64,000 nt of DNA, taken from NCBI RefSeq assembly GCF_003352915.1, contig NZ_CP022314.1, positions 3,955,218 to 4,019,217 on the forward strand, written 5' to 3'. A program made the position numbers and the translations under genes. Source of the DNA: Arthrobacter sp. PM3 (GTDB lineage Bacteria; Actinomycetota; Actinomycetes; Actinomycetales; Micrococcaceae). The notes below the pieces were generated by a model that was not told the DNA's origin, made no database searches, and was given only the letters and a program-made list of their open reading frames with translations. Numbering within the stretch: the first letter of the stretch is position 1; each line of letters begins with the position of its first letter. Below, piece after piece: positions 19,829 through 28,605 of the stretch.

Positions 19829-21727
19829 TCAGTCCTCCTCTTCCCATTCCGGGGTCATGTTGCGGGCAACCTGGATCTGGTCGTTGCTCACTCCGGCGGG
19901 GACCATCGGCCACACCATGGAGTTGGGGCTCACGACGAAGTCAATGACGACGGGGCGGTCATTGATTTCCAGTGCCTTCTGGATGGTGGCATCGATGTCC
20001 TCGTCGCGTTCGCACCGGAAGGAGGCGCAGCCGTAGGCGTCCGCCAGTTTGACGAAGTCCGGGATGCGGATGGTGTCGTGGCCGGTATTGAGGTCGGTGT
20101 TGGAGTAGCGGCCCTCGTAGAAGAGGGTCTGCCACTGCCGGACCATGCCCAGCGAGGAGTTGTTGATGACCGCGACCTTGATCGGGATGTTGTTGATCGC
20201 GCACGTGGCCAGTTCCTGGTTGGTCATCTGGAAGCAGCCGTCGCCGTCGATCGCCCAGACGACGCGGTCCGGGTTGCCCACCTTGGCACCCATGGCCGCC
20301 GGCACGGCGTAGCCCATGGTGCCGGCGCCGCCGGAGTTGAGCCAGGCGTGCGGGCGTTCGTACTTGATGAACTGCGACGCCCACATCTGGTGCTGCCCGA
20401 CGCCGGCGACGTACACGCCTTCAGGGCCGGTCAGGGCACCGATCCGCTCGATGACACGCTGCGGGGCGCTCAGGCCGTCCTCGGGTTCGGTCCAGCCCAG
20501 CGGGTAGGTTTCCTTAAGGTTGTTCAGGAAGGCCCACCAGTTGGTCAGGTCCGGGGTGCCGAAGGCCTCGAACTGCGTGCGCAGGGCCTCGGTCAGTTCG
20601 GGAATGATTTCCTTGACCGAGCCGACGATCGGGACGTCGGCAGTGCGGTTCTTGGAGATTTCCGCCGGATCGATGTCGGCGTGGATCACCTTGGCGTTCG
20701 GGGCGAAGGAGCTCAGTACGCCGGTCACGCGGTCATCGAACCGGGCGCCGAGGGTGATCAGCAGGTCCGACTGCTGCAGCGCGGTGACGGCGGACACCGT
20801 GCCGTGCATGCCGGGCATCCCCACGTGCTGCGGGTGCGAGTCCGGGAACACGCCGCGGGCCATCAGCGTGGTCACCACGGGCGCGCCGGTCAGCTCGGCC
20901 AGTTCGCGCAGCTCGGCCGCGGCATGGGCCTTGACCACGCCGCCGCCGACGTACAGCACGGGCTTGCTGGCCGCGGAGATGAGCCGGGCGGCCTCCCGGA
21001 CCTGCTTGTTGTGGCCGCGCAGCACCGGCCGGTAGCCGGGGAGGTCGATCCGGGGCGGCCAGGAGAACGTCATCTGGCCCTGCTGGGCGTCCTTGGCGAC
21101 GTCCACGAGGACCGGTCCCGGGCGTCCGGTGGAGGCCAGGTGGAAGGCCTCGGCCATGACGTGCGGGATGTCGTTGGGGTCGGTGACCAGGAAGGAGTGC
21201 TTCGTGATCGGCATGGTGATCCCGACGATGTCCGCTTCCTGGAACGCGTCGGTGCCGATCACCCCGCTGGAGACCTGGCCGGTGATGGCCACCATAGGCA
21301 CGGAGTCCATGTGGGCGTCCATGATGGCGGTAACGAGGTTGGTGGCACCCGGGCCCGAAGTGGCGATGCAGACGCCAACCCGTCCGGTGACCATGGCGTA
21401 GCCTTGCGCGGCGTGGCCGGCTCCCTGTTCGTGACGGACCAGAACGTGGTTCATTGTGGAGGCCATCAAGGGGTCATAGGTGGGCAGGATCGCGCCACCG
21501 GGCAAACCGAAAATGTCCTGGACGCCGAGTTCTTCGAGCGAGCGGACAATTGCTTGCGAACCGGACATGACCGTCGGGGGTACGACGTTGTTCGGTCCGA
21601 GGACAGGAGAGACGGCAGCAGTGTCGACGCCGGCCTCGGCCGGACGTTCGACGCGATCCGGGGCCTTGTGGGCTCCAGTGGACTTTGTGGCCATCAGCGA
21701 GGGGCTGATCGGCGATCCTTTGCTCAT
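19829..21727 (-). CDS. ilvB: Acetolactate synthase large (catalytic) subunit
   Basis: A 632-residue ThDP- and FAD-dependent enzyme joining two pyruvates, or pyruvate and 2-oxobutyrate. The catalytic Glu is in [13 protein letters not shown]; the central FAD/DHS-like domain follows; the ThDP motif is [19 protein letters not shown]. The ATG at 21727 is preferred (AAAGGAAGAG upstream). A Thr/Ala/Pro-rich N-terminal extension of roughly 45 residues precedes the conserved [16 protein letters not shown]. It heads ilvBNC and sits behind a leader peptide and attenuator-type terminator. Confidence 0.96.
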   Translation of the reverse strand: MSKGSPISPSLMATKSTGAHKAPDRVERPAEAGVDTAAVSPVLGPNNVVPPTVMSGSQAIVRSLEELGVQDIFGLPGGAILPTYDPLMASTMNHVLVRHEQGAGHAAQGYAMVTGRVGVCIATSGPGATNLVTAIMDAHMDSVPMVAITGQVSSGVIGTDAFQEADIVGITMPITKHSFLVTDPNDIPHVMAEAFHLASTGRPGPVLVDVAKDAQQGQMTFSWPPRIDLPGYRPVLRGHNKQVREAARLISAASKPVLYVGGGVVKAHAAAELRELAELTGAPVVTTLMARGVFPDSHPQHVGMPGMHGTVSAVTALQQSDLLITLGARFDDRVTGVLSSFAPNAKVIHADIDPAEISKNRTADVPIVGSVKEIIPELTEALRTQFEAFGTPDLTNWWAFLNNLKETYPLGWTEPEDGLSAPQRVIERIGALTGPEGVYVAGVGQHQMWASQFIKYERPHAWLNSGGAGTMGYAVPAAMGAKVGNPDRVVWAIDGDGCFQMTNQELATCAINNIPIKVAVINNSSLGMVRQWQTLFYEGRYSNTDLNTGHDTIRIPDFVKLADAYGCASFRCERDEDIDATIQKALEINDRPVVIDFVVSPNSMVWPMVPAGVSNDQIQVARNMTPEWEEED

Positions 21728-21805
21728 CGGACTCTTCCTTTGTGGATCTTCGGTGATCATGGAACTGCTTGCATAGCGGGTGGTGCATGGTGCCGGTACT
21801 GCGGG

Positions 21806-21846
21806 AAATAAAAAAACCCCTCAGCCGGCGGGCTCTTCGAGGGGTT
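21806..21846 (-). terminator. Attenuator terminator upstream of ilvB
   Basis: On the minus strand AACCCCTC (21846-21839) pairs with GAGGGGTT (21822-21815), with an inner AGCC/GGCT pairing, followed by a T-rich tract to 21806. It is a true intrinsic terminator placed between the leader peptide stop and ilvB, as in Leu/Ile/Val attenuators. Confidence 0.8.
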
Positions 21847-21858
21847 GCGCGTGACGGT

Positions 21859-21935
21859 TCGTTACCAGTCGGGCTAGTCAGCCACGCGCTTGGTAAGGAC
21901 GACGGTGACACTTGAAGCGGCGCCGGCGGTAACGA
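21859..21935 (-). promoter_or_regulatory. Alternative pairings in the ilvB leader RNA
   Basis: TCGTTACC in the leader (21935-21928) can pair with GGTAACGA after the leader stop (21866-21859), 8 bp. GCGCGTG in the last codons (21889-21883) can pair with CACGCGC (21853-21847), 7 bp. The two pairings interleave and would compete, fitting ribosome-position-dependent folding. Confidence 0.45.
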
Positions 21936-21945
21936 TCTCGGTCAT
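21874..21945 (-). CDS. ilv leader peptide (23 aa)
   Basis: A 23-residue peptide starting MTEIVTAGAASSV, continuing TVVLTKRVAD and then a stop. It has five valines, one leucine and one isoleucine, including the run VTVVL near the middle. It precedes an intrinsic terminator and ilvB. This is the layout of a translation-controlled attenuator sensing branched-chain amino acid supply. The start lies about 7 nt from the candidate -10, so the leader may be translated from a leaderless mRNA. The Val enrichment is modest compared with enteric leaders. Confidence 0.65.
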   Translation of the reverse strand: MTEIVTAGAASSVTVVLTKRVAD

Positions 21946-21951
21946 GGGTTC

Positions 21952-21981
21952 AGTTTTCCCTCTGAGTAAGACAGGTGTCAA
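21952..21981 (-). promoter_or_regulatory. Candidate ilvBNC promoter
   Basis: Perfect -35 TTGACA (21981-21976), an 18-bp spacer and a weak -10 AAAACT (21957-21952). The start would fall at about 21945, the A of the leader ATG. Confidence 0.45.
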
Positions 21982-21995
21982 CGAGTGTTGCCCGA

Positions 21996-22011
21996 GTCTC
22001 ACTATTTGGAC
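21996..22011 (-). promoter_or_regulatory. Shared ilv/leu operator candidate
   Basis: GTCTCACTATTTGGAC (plus strand), a partly symmetric 16-mer 14 bp upstream of the ilvBNC -35 box. The first 11 bases recur before leuB (10869), and CAAATAGTG recurs before ilvD (23877). Confidence 0.5.
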
Positions 22012-22077
22012 AACGCTGTCCACTGGCTGAACCTGGCCCCGAAGATGCGGCGCTCGCGCCGCATCTTCGGGCTGGCA

Positions 22078-23799
22078 TTACCCGCAATAGGCGCCGGTGG
22101 AGGCGCTGTGGACGAGCTTGGCGTACTTGGCCAGGACGCCCTTGCTGAACTTGGCCGGGAGCGGCTCCCAGCCCACCTTGCGGGCCTCGAGTTCGGCGTC
22201 GTCAACCAGGAGGTCGAAGGTGCGTGCCGCGATGTCGACGCGGATGCGGTCGCCGTCCTTGACGAACGCGATGGGGCCGCCGTCGACAGCTTCGGGCGCG
22301 ACGTGGCCAATGCAGAGGCCCGTGGTGCCGCCGGAGAACCGCCCGTCGGTGAGCAGCAGGACGTCCTTGCCCAGGCCGGCGCCCTTGATCGCACCGGTGA
22401 TGGCGAGCATCTCCCGCATGCCGGGGCCGCCCTTGGGCCCTTCATAGCGGATGACGACAACGTCGCCCTTGTGGATCGCACCGTTGTCCAGTGCGTCCAG
22501 GGCACCCTGTTCGCGTTCGAACACGCGGGCGGTCCCCTCGAAGACGTCGGCGTCGAACCCGGCGCTCTTGACGACGGCGCCCTCGGGGGCCATGGAGCCG
22601 TGCAGGATGGTGATGCCGCCGGTCTTGTGGATCGGGTTGTCCAGCGCGCGCAGGATCTTGCCGTCCAGGTCCGGCGGGTTGATGGCGGCGAGGTTCTCCG
22701 CGACCGTCTTTCCCGTGACGGTGAGGCAGTCACCGTGCAGCAGGCCGGCGTCGAGCAGGGCCTTCATGATCACCGGCACGCCGCCGATCTTGTCGACGTC
22801 GGTCATCACGTAGCGGCCGAACGGCTTGAGGTCGCCCAGGTGCGGGATCTTGTCGCCGATCCGGTTGAAGTCCTCAAGCGTCAGTTCGACGTCGGCCTCG
22901 CGGGCGATCGCGAGCAGGTGCAGCACGGCGTTGGTGGAGCCGCCGAAAGCCATGGTGACGGCGATGGCGTTTTCGAACGCCTTGCGCGTCATGATGTCGC
23001 GGGCCGTGATGCCCAGGCGCAGCAGGTTGACCACGGCTTCGCCGGACTTGTGGGCGAAGGCGTCGCGGCGGCGGTCCGCCGAGGGCGGCGCGGCGGAGCC
23101 GGGCAAGGACATGCCCAGGGCCTCGCCGATGCAGGCCATGGTGTTGGCGGTGTACATGCCGCCGCAGGCTCCTTCGCCCGGGCAGATGGCCTTTTCGATG
23201 CGGTCCAGGTCCTCGCGGCTCATCTTGCCGGCGGCACAGGCACCGACGGCCTCGAAGGCATCGATCAGGGTGACTTCCTTTTCAGAGCCGTCCTCGAGCT
23301 TGACCCAGCCGGGCATGATCGAGCCGGCATAGAGGAACACGCTGGCGAGGTCCAGGCGGGCGGCAGCCATCAGCATGCCGGGCAGCGACTTGTCACAACC
23401 GGCCAGGAGCACCGACCCGTCGATCCGTTCGGCCTGCATGACGGTCTCCACGGAGTCGGCGATGACCTCGCGGGACACCAGGGAGAAGTGCATGCCCTCG
23501 TGGCCCATGGAAATGCCGTCCGAGACGGAGATGGTGCCGAACTGCATCGGGAACCCGCCGCCGGCGTGGACGCCTTCCTTGGCACCCTGGGCGAGCCTGT
23601 TCAGCGAAAGGTTGCAGGGAGTGATCTCGTTCCACGAGCTCGCAACGCCAATCTGGGGCTTGGCGAAGTCGTCGTCGCCCATGCCGACCGCACGGAACAT
23701 GCCGCGCGCGGGAGCCGCGTGGATGCCGTCGGTAACGACCCGGCTGCGGGGCTTGATATCCGGCGTGGCGCCGGCTGCTGCTTCGGTGTCCTGGCTCAT
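22078..23799 (-). CDS. ilvD: Dihydroxy-acid dehydratase
   Basis: A 573-residue Fe-S enzyme making the 2-oxoacid precursors of Val, Leu and Ile. Cysteines at 62 (EITPCN), 135 (GCDKSLPG) and 212 ([10 protein letters not shown]) are the conserved cluster ligands; the C-terminal part contains the [14 protein letters not shown] region. The ATG at 23799 begins a polar leader before the core at about residue 20. It is separated from the ilvBNC leader by 132 bp and has its own upstream motif at 23877-23893, so it is probably a separate transcript under shared control. Confidence 0.95.
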   Translation of the reverse strand: MSQDTEAAAGATPDIKPRSRVVTDGIHAAPARGMFRAVGMGDDDFAKPQIGVASSWNEITPCNLSLNRLAQGAKEGVHAGGGFPMQFGTISVSDGISMGHEGMHFSLVSREVIADSVETVMQAERIDGSVLLAGCDKSLPGMLMAAARLDLASVFLYAGSIMPGWVKLEDGSEKEVTLIDAFEAVGACAAGKMSREDLDRIEKAICPGEGACGGMYTANTMACIGEALGMSLPGSAAPPSADRRRDAFAHKSGEAVVNLLRLGITARDIMTRKAFENAIAVTMAFGGSTNAVLHLLAIAREADVELTLEDFNRIGDKIPHLGDLKPFGRYVMTDVDKIGGVPVIMKALLDAGLLHGDCLTVTGKTVAENLAAINPPDLDGKILRALDNPIHKTGGITILHGSMAPEGAVVKSAGFDADVFEGTARVFEREQGALDALDNGAIHKGDVVVIRYEGPKGGPGMREMLAITGAIKGAGLGKDVLLLTDGRFSGGTTGLCIGHVAPEAVDGGPIAFVKDGDRIRVDIAARTFDLLVDDAELEARKVGWEPLPAKFSKGVLAKYAKLVHSASTGAYCG

Positions 23800-23876
23800 G
23801 GCTCAAAGTCTAGGCGCCCGCCGGAGGCGGCCACGACCCCATACGGGAGCGTTAAGCGGAAATCGGCGAATATGTC

Positions 23877-23893
23877 GATCAAATAGTGGACTC
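23877..23893 (-). promoter_or_regulatory. Shared ilv/leu operator candidate (ilvD)
   Basis: GATCAAATAGTGGACTC (plus strand) resembles the complement of the ilvB site (CAAATAGTGAGACTC), with one base fewer. It lies 78 bp upstream of ilvD and 35 bp from the end of the lysR-type gene. Confidence 0.4.
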
Positions 23894-23927
23894 TCATCTC
23901 ACATGATGAAATACGCCGACGTCCGGC

Positions 23928-24866
23928 TCAATCCGGCGCAGTACCGGGGCGCAATTCCGGGGCGTCGGCAACGGCCCGGGCTTCGGCCTTGAGCAGCGCC
24001 AGGACCTGCTGGATGGTGGTCCGGGCCGCGACATCCGGACGCGCCAGCGCGACAATGCTCCGACTCGCTTTGACGCCCTCGAGCGGGCGCAGGACGAAGC
24101 CGCGCTCCTGATTGCTGACAGCCGTGTACCGCGGCAGCAGGCTCAGCCCGTGCCCGGCACTGACCAGGGCCTCCAGCACGCGCAGATCGGGGAACTGCTG
24201 GACGCGGAGCGCCGGCGCGTCGGCGCGCAGCTCGATCTGGCGCAGCACGGTATCGAACGGGAAGCCTTCGGGCACCCCCATCCAGGGGAAGCCGACCACG
24301 TCCTCGGCGCGCAGCGCGGGCTTGGCGGCGAGCGCATGTCCTGCCGGCAGCGCGACATCCAGCGGTTCGTCCAGCAGCGGCACCACCGCCAGGCCCTGGC
24401 CGCCGAAGACCCCCGGGCCGTCGACGCTGTGGGCCAGGACGATGTCGTAGTCCGCAGTCAGCCCGGCGAACCCGGCCACGCCGGGATCCTCGAAGTGCGC
24501 TTCGAGGCGGAGCCCCTCGATGGCTTTGACCCGGTGGAGGAGGCCGGGCAGGAACATCTCGGCCGCGCTCGGAAAAAAGGCCGCCACCACGCGTGTCTGC
24601 CAGCCGCGCCGGTATGTGTCGATGGTGGCCTCGGCCCGGGCCATGGCGGTGGACACCTCTGCGGCGGCGCCGGCCATGGCCAGCCCCGCCTCGGTAAGCC
24701 GGACTCCCCTGCCGGACTTTTCCACCAGGACCACGCCGAGTTCGTCCTGCAGGGTTTTGAGTTGCTGGGAAACGGCCGACGGCGTGACCTTCATGGCCTC
24801 CGCGGTGGCCCCCACCGTGCCGCGGTCGGCGAGTTCACGCAGAATCCGCAGTCGCTTGAAGTCCAT
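23928..24866 (-). CDS. LysR-family transcriptional regulator
   Basis: A 312-residue regulator. The N-terminal winged HTH reads LRILRELADRGTVGATAEAMKVTPSAVSQQLKTLQ in pieces typical of LysR: helix-turn-helix at about 15-45, then the linker helix and LTEAGLAM. The C-terminal part is a periplasmic-binding-like effector domain. It reads toward ilvD on the same strand and the next gene is divergent. Whether it controls ilvD or the divergent sunset-domain gene cannot be told. Confidence 0.85.
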   Translation of the reverse strand: MDFKRLRILRELADRGTVGATAEAMKVTPSAVSQQLKTLQDELGVVLVEKSGRGVRLTEAGLAMAGAAAEVSTAMARAEATIDTYRRGWQTRVVAAFFPSAAEMFLPGLLHRVKAIEGLRLEAHFEDPGVAGFAGLTADYDIVLAHSVDGPGVFGGQGLAVVPLLDEPLDVALPAGHALAAKPALRAEDVVGFPWMGVPEGFPFDTVLRQIELRADAPALRVQQFPDLRVLEALVSAGHGLSLLPRYTAVSNQERGFVLRPLEGVKASRSIVALARPDVAARTTIQQVLALLKAEARAVADAPELRPGTAPD

Positions 24867-25028
24867 GAGGCGAGGCTACACGGCATGTTGGCGCAGGTCG
24901 GCGCCGCGTCCCGCGAGGCTGGACAGCCGGCTTGGCCCGGACGTACCGTCAAACATCGGCAACCGTGCCCCATGCACGCGATGGATGCGCTATCGCGGTG
25001 GACGCACTATGGACTGAAAGGCTCTGCT

Positions 25029-25940
25029 ATGGACTGGATTGTCTGGCTCGTCGTCATCGTTGTGGTGGTCGCTGTGATCTGGGCGATACTCAACCGCAAC
25101 AAGAGCCGCCAGGGCGCGGACTCCGCATCGGCGTCCGCTGCAGCGCCGGTGGTGACGCCGGCACCAACGCCGACGCCGACACCCGCCCCGGCGCCCGAGG
25201 CCGCGGCACCGGTTGCACCGCCACCCGCGGCCGAGCCTGAGTCCGCGGCGTCCGAACCAGGGGCTGCGCAGGCTGCGCCGGCCGAGCCGCGCGTCGCAGG
25301 GGCCGCGCCGGCCCTAACGCCGGAAGGTGCCGGAGCCCCGGACGGTTCCGAATGGGAAACCCAGTGGTCCGAGACCGCCCCGCCTGCCGGGACGCACGCC
25401 GCCGTCCACCATGAACCGGGCCATGGCGCCCACGCCGGGGCGGGGACAGAAGCTGCCGCCGCCGCCGTGCCGGTCCACCACCCCGAATACACCGGACCGC
25501 ATGCGCCCACCCTGCCCGGCGCGGAGTCGGCCGCCGCTGAGCGCCTCGACGACGCCGCCCGCCCCACTGCGGTGACGCCTGAGGCTCCCGCCCCCGCACC
25601 GGAGTCCGCGGCGGAGTTCGTGCCGGAGTCGGCGCCCCTCGCCGACGCGGAAACCCTGCAGACAGCCGCCTCGTCCGCGGCGGCAGAGTCTTCTGCAAGC
25701 CACACGGCCGAGCCCGCCGGGCACCTGGCCACCGATCAGCCCTACGGCGAGGGCTCGGCGGCTCCTGCGGCCGACGGCAGCGGCCCGGAAGGATTCACCG
25801 TCAAAGGCAACGCGTCGTCGATGATCTACCACGACGAGACGAGCCCGGCCTACGATGAAACCCGGGCCGAAGTGTGGTTTGTTTCCGCAGCGCACGCCGA
25901 GGCCGCCGGTTTCCGGCCGCCTCGCCGGACACGCCAGTAG
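25029..25940 (+). CDS. Membrane-anchored Ala/Pro-rich protein with a C-terminal sunset-type domain
   Basis: 303 residues from ATG 25029 (GAAAGG upstream). One hydrophobic helix (residues about 3-20) is followed by some 220 residues of low-complexity Ala/Pro/Glu sequence. A compact C-terminal domain of about 45 residues contains VKGNASSMIYHDETSPAYD and AEVWFVSAAHAEAAGF. This domain is the 'sunset' module widely attached to membrane proteins and some ribosomal L17 proteins in Micrococcales; its function is not established. The low-complexity stretch is probably a flexible spacer. Confidence 0.7.
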   Translation: MDWIVWLVVIVVVVAVIWAILNRNKSRQGADSASASAAAPVVTPAPTPTPTPAPAPEAAAPVAPPPAAEPESAASEPGAAQAAPAEPRVAGAAPALTPEGAGAPDGSEWETQWSETAPPAGTHAAVHHEPGHGAHAGAGTEAAAAAVPVHHPEYTGPHAPTLPGAESAAAERLDDAARPTAVTPEAPAPAPESAAEFVPESAPLADAETLQTAASSAAAESSASHTAEPAGHLATDQPYGEGSAAPAADGSGPEGFTVKGNASSMIYHDETSPAYDETRAEVWFVSAAHAEAAGFRPPRRTRQ

Positions 25941-25967
25941 CCACCGGACGGACGGGCGCCTTCTGCG

Positions 25968-27074
25968 GTGACGCTCCCAGGTTTCTTAGGCAGGGCAACG
26001 GCCCGGGGCATGGCCCTGGCGGTTGCCCTGCTCCTTTTAAGCGGCTGTACCGACGCCGCACCCCCGCCCCCGTCGCAGTCCGGAGGCAGCCCGGCGAAGG
26101 GCACTTCGGGCGCCGCGGGGGCGCCCACGGTTACCGGCCGCATTGACGGGCTCCAGCTTCCCTGGTCCGCCGTGTATCTGCCGGACGGCACCGCCGTCAT
26201 CTCCGAACGTGACTCCGCCCTGCTCCGCACCGTCAGCGGCGGCAAACTTGGGACGATCAGCCAGGTGCCCGGCGTCGTTCCCGGCGGCGAAGGCGGCCTC
26301 CTGGGGCTTGCCCTTTCCCCGGACTTCGCCACCGACCGCTACCTCTACGCGTACCTCACCGCGGCGGCGGACAACAGGATCGTCCGCATGCGGCTCGAGG
26401 ACCGCGGCGGACGGCTGGAAGCCGGCCCCGTGGAACCTGTCTTCACCGGCATTCCCAAGGCCAGTACGCACAACGGCGGGCGGATCCGTTTCGGCCCCGA
26501 CAATTTCCTCTATGCGGGAACGGGCGATGCGCAGCGCCGCGAGCAGCCGCAGGACCCCTCGGCCCTGGGCGGGAAGATCTTGCGTCTGACCCCCGACGGA
26601 CGGCCTGCCCCCGGCAACCCTTTCGGGGACAACCCGGTCTACAGCCTCGGGCACCGGAACGTCCAAGGACTCGCGTGGGACAGCGCGGGGCGGCTCTGGG
26701 CCAGCGAGTTCGGTCCCGACGTCAACGACGAACTGAACCTGATTGTGCCCGGGGGCAACTACGGCTGGCCGGAGGTGACGGGTGCCCCGCACCGCTCCGG
26801 CTTCCTGGACGCCAAGGTGGTGTGGCCGTCGACGGCGGAATCGTCACCAAGCGGACTGGAAATCGTCCGCGACACGGCCTATCTGGGCGCCCTGCGCGGG
26901 CAGCGACTGTGGGTGGTTCCCCTCAAAGGCGAATACGCGGGCGATCCTGTGAGCCAATTCACACGGGAGTATGGCCGGATCCGGAACGTTTCGCTGGCCC
27001 CGGACGGCCGCCTCTGGCTGCTCAGCAACGGACAAAACCCTGATTTTGCGCTGATTTTGGACCTCCCGCGCTAG
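25968..27074 (+). CDS. PQQ-dependent sugar dehydrogenase-like lipoprotein
   Basis: A 368-residue protein of the GdhB/Asd beta-propeller family. A lipobox LLLSGC ends the signal peptide (Cys at about 26), and the propeller follows. Conserved family segments are PGGEGGLLGLALSPDF, STHNGGRIRFGPDNFLYAGTGD (containing the His of the active site) and SLGHRNVQGLAW. Members oxidise aldoses with PQQ; without visible PQQ synthesis genes here it may use imported cofactor or have another role. GTG 25968 is the longest start; ATG 26010 would shorten the signal peptide. It starts 27 bp after the preceding gene and may be co-transcribed. Confidence 0.82.
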   Translation: MTLPGFLGRATARGMALAVALLLLSGCTDAAPPPPSQSGGSPAKGTSGAAGAPTVTGRIDGLQLPWSAVYLPDGTAVISERDSALLRTVSGGKLGTISQVPGVVPGGEGGLLGLALSPDFATDRYLYAYLTAAADNRIVRMRLEDRGGRLEAGPVEPVFTGIPKASTHNGGRIRFGPDNFLYAGTGDAQRREQPQDPSALGGKILRLTPDGRPAPGNPFGDNPVYSLGHRNVQGLAWDSAGRLWASEFGPDVNDELNLIVPGGNYGWPEVTGAPHRSGFLDAKVVWPSTAESSPSGLEIVRDTAYLGALRGQRLWVVPLKGEYAGDPVSQFTREYGRIRNVSLAPDGRLWLLSNGQNPDFALILDLPR

Positions 27075-27099
27075 CGGAGCATGACCCCGACGCACCGAT

Positions 27100-27128
27100 T
27101 TCACACTGCGGCCAAACTCGTGTAGAGT
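27100..27128 (+). promoter_or_regulatory. Promoter of tRNA-Lys
   Basis: -35 TTCACA (27100-27105), 17-bp spacer, -10 TAGAGT (27123-27128), with the tRNA 65 bp downstream. Confidence 0.6.
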
Positions 27129-27192
27129 TTCATGTCGTTGCGGAGAACACCGCGGGAAATAAAAAGCCCGGGATGAACGAAAACAACAGATG

Positions 27193-27268
27193 CACCTCTA
27201 GCTCAACTGGCAGAGCAATTGACTCTTAATCAATGGGTTCCGGGTTCGAGTCCCGGGGGGTGCACCAC
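27193..27268 (+). tRNA. tRNA-Lys (anticodon CTT)
   Basis: A 76-nt cloverleaf. The acceptor GCACCTC pairs with GGGGTGC, the anticodon loop is ACTCTTAAT (CTT), the T arm holds GGGTTCGAGTCCC, and the 3' CCA is encoded. Confidence 0.96.
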
Positions 27269-27273
27269 AATGA

Positions 27274-27322
27274 AACCCCGTCTTCGCAGGCTTAGCGGCC
27301 TGCGAAGACGGGGTTTCTTTTT
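27274..27322 (+). terminator. Intrinsic terminator of tRNA-Lys
   Basis: A perfect 19-bp stem (27274-27292 with 27299-27317), 6-nt loop, and a T-rich tail to 27322. Confidence 0.92.
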
Positions 27323-27652
27323 GCCGTGGGCTCATCGGGCCGGCTTCGGGGTGAGGGGTCAGGTATTAGGGGTTAGCGGCCAAAAAGTGCGAATGGCCGT
27401 TCGGAGACCACGTGGGCGTGCTTCCGCTGGCCGCCAAGCCCCATTCCCGGTGATCCGCCGGGCCGCGGAACAACCGTGTCGGGGTTTCCCCAGCTTTGGA
27501 GGTGCCGTACGGCGTGTTGCGGAGAACCGCGGGTGCTCGGGGCCCCGGCCCCGATGAAAGTGGGGAAATTCCGGCGGGACGGGGCGGCTTTTGCCTGCCA
27601 AACGGCGCCGCACCGGGCTCAGGTACCGGGAGAATCCGCCAACACCCCTACG
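27323..27652. other. Stretch without a recognisable gene
   Basis: 330 bp between the tRNA-Lys terminator and the Pro-rich protein. Open frames exist on both strands but none has a ribosome-binding site or family-like sequence. There is no integrase or attachment-site duplication of the tRNA 3' end. Confidence 0.5.
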
Positions 27653-28255
27653 ATGGTCAGGATGATTTCCATCCGGAAGGCTTCTCACGCGTCCGCCGCG
27701 GCCCTGGTGGTGGTGGTCTCGCCACTTGTCCTGGCGCTGCCGGCAACGGCGGCTCCCTGTTCACCGGGGAGCCTGATCCCGCTGAAGATCTGCCCGGGCT
27801 CCCCCTCTCCGGCACCGCCGACGGACTCACCAACAACGGCCACACCGCAACCGTCACAGCCGCCGCAACAGCCGTCCCGGCCGCCGTCGGGCACTGCTCC
27901 ACCCCAAACCCCGGGACAAGAGCCCTCCCCGACAACGGAAAGCCCGGGCGCCGGGCAGCCAAAGATTCCTGCATCCGCACAGCCGCAGCCGTCGTCGTCA
28001 CCGGACCAGGGCGACGCAACCCCGCCGGCCACGGGGACCCCGACGGAAGCGGTCAAGGCCGCCACCGGCGTGTCGTCGCCGTCAGCAGCGTCCCCGGGTC
28101 CCTCCGCCTCAGCGCCGGCCGGCGGCAAGGCGGCCACGGACGGCCCAAGGCCGGACGAAGACAGGAGCCTCGCCGGCGCGTTCCTGCTCACGCTCAGCGG
28201 GCTCCTGATCAGCGCCTCGGCGGCCTTCGGCCTGAGACGGACGGCCCGGCACTAA
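27653..28255 (+). CDS. Secreted Pro/Ser/Thr-rich protein with C-terminal membrane anchor
   Basis: 200 residues from ATG 27653 (a second ATG at 27662 is in frame). A signal peptide (ALVVVVSPLVLALPATAA) precedes a mature part of low-complexity Pro, Ser, Thr and Gln. A C-terminal helix LAGAFLLTLSGLLISASAAFGL with the basic end RRTARH follows, which would hold it in the membrane. There is no LPxTG motif. Composition suggests a wall-spanning stalk. No enzymatic domain is visible and I do not recognise a family. Confidence 0.6.
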   Translation: MVRMISIRKASHASAAALVVVVSPLVLALPATAAPCSPGSLIPLKICPGSPSPAPPTDSPTTATPQPSQPPQQPSRPPSGTAPPQTPGQEPSPTTESPGAGQPKIPASAQPQPSSSPDQGDATPPATGTPTEAVKAATGVSSPSAASPGPSASAPAGGKAATDGPRPDEDRSLAGAFLLTLSGLLISASAAFGLRRTARH

Positions 28256-28271
28256 GATTGCCGGCCCAAGG

Positions 28272-28463
28272 TTAGACCTTCTCGCGGCTCCGGTCGGCTA
28301 CCTTCTCCGGCTCCTCCACAGTGAATTCCTTGGTGCGGCGCGGGAAGGCCCAGAACTTGAACTCCTTTGCCTCCGGCCGGGGCTCCCGGCGTTCGGTGGA
28401 TTCGCGTGCGGCATCCTTCCGGGTATCACGCCCGAAATCCTTGTAGTTCGAATAGCACATCAC
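28272..28463 (-). CDS. Small conserved-looking hypothetical protein (63 aa)
   Basis: Starts MMCYSNYKDFGRDTRK and continues as a strongly charged sequence with KEFKFWAFPRR and a basic/acidic tail. There is no membrane segment. The ribosome-binding site AAGGAGGT lies 5 bases before ATG 28463, the best Shine-Dalgarno in this region, which argues for a real gene. It is convergent with the Pro-rich protein gene. The function is unknown. Confidence 0.6.
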   Translation of the reverse strand: MMCYSNYKDFGRDTRKDAARESTERREPRPEAKEFKFWAFPRRTKEFTVEEPEKVADRSREKV

Positions 28464-28605
28464 TGACCTCCTTCATGGTGATTGCCTATTAATCGTCCTC
28501 CTGATCCTCCGGCGCGTCGAGACTCCCTCGCTACCGGGGCCGCCCCGATGTACGCTCTGTCTCAGCAGCAGCGAACGCCCGCGCACCGGAAAAGGATGTA
28601 CAGCC

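Noticed and set aside
27193..27322. tRNA-Lys as an integration site of a genomic island
   Set aside because: No integrase and no direct repeat of the tRNA 3' end is visible; the downstream inverted repeat is an ordinary terminator.
27359..27688. A 109-codon minus-strand frame downstream of tRNA-Lys
   Set aside because: Arg/Pro-rich, no ribosome-binding site, and it overlaps the start of the Pro-rich protein gene.
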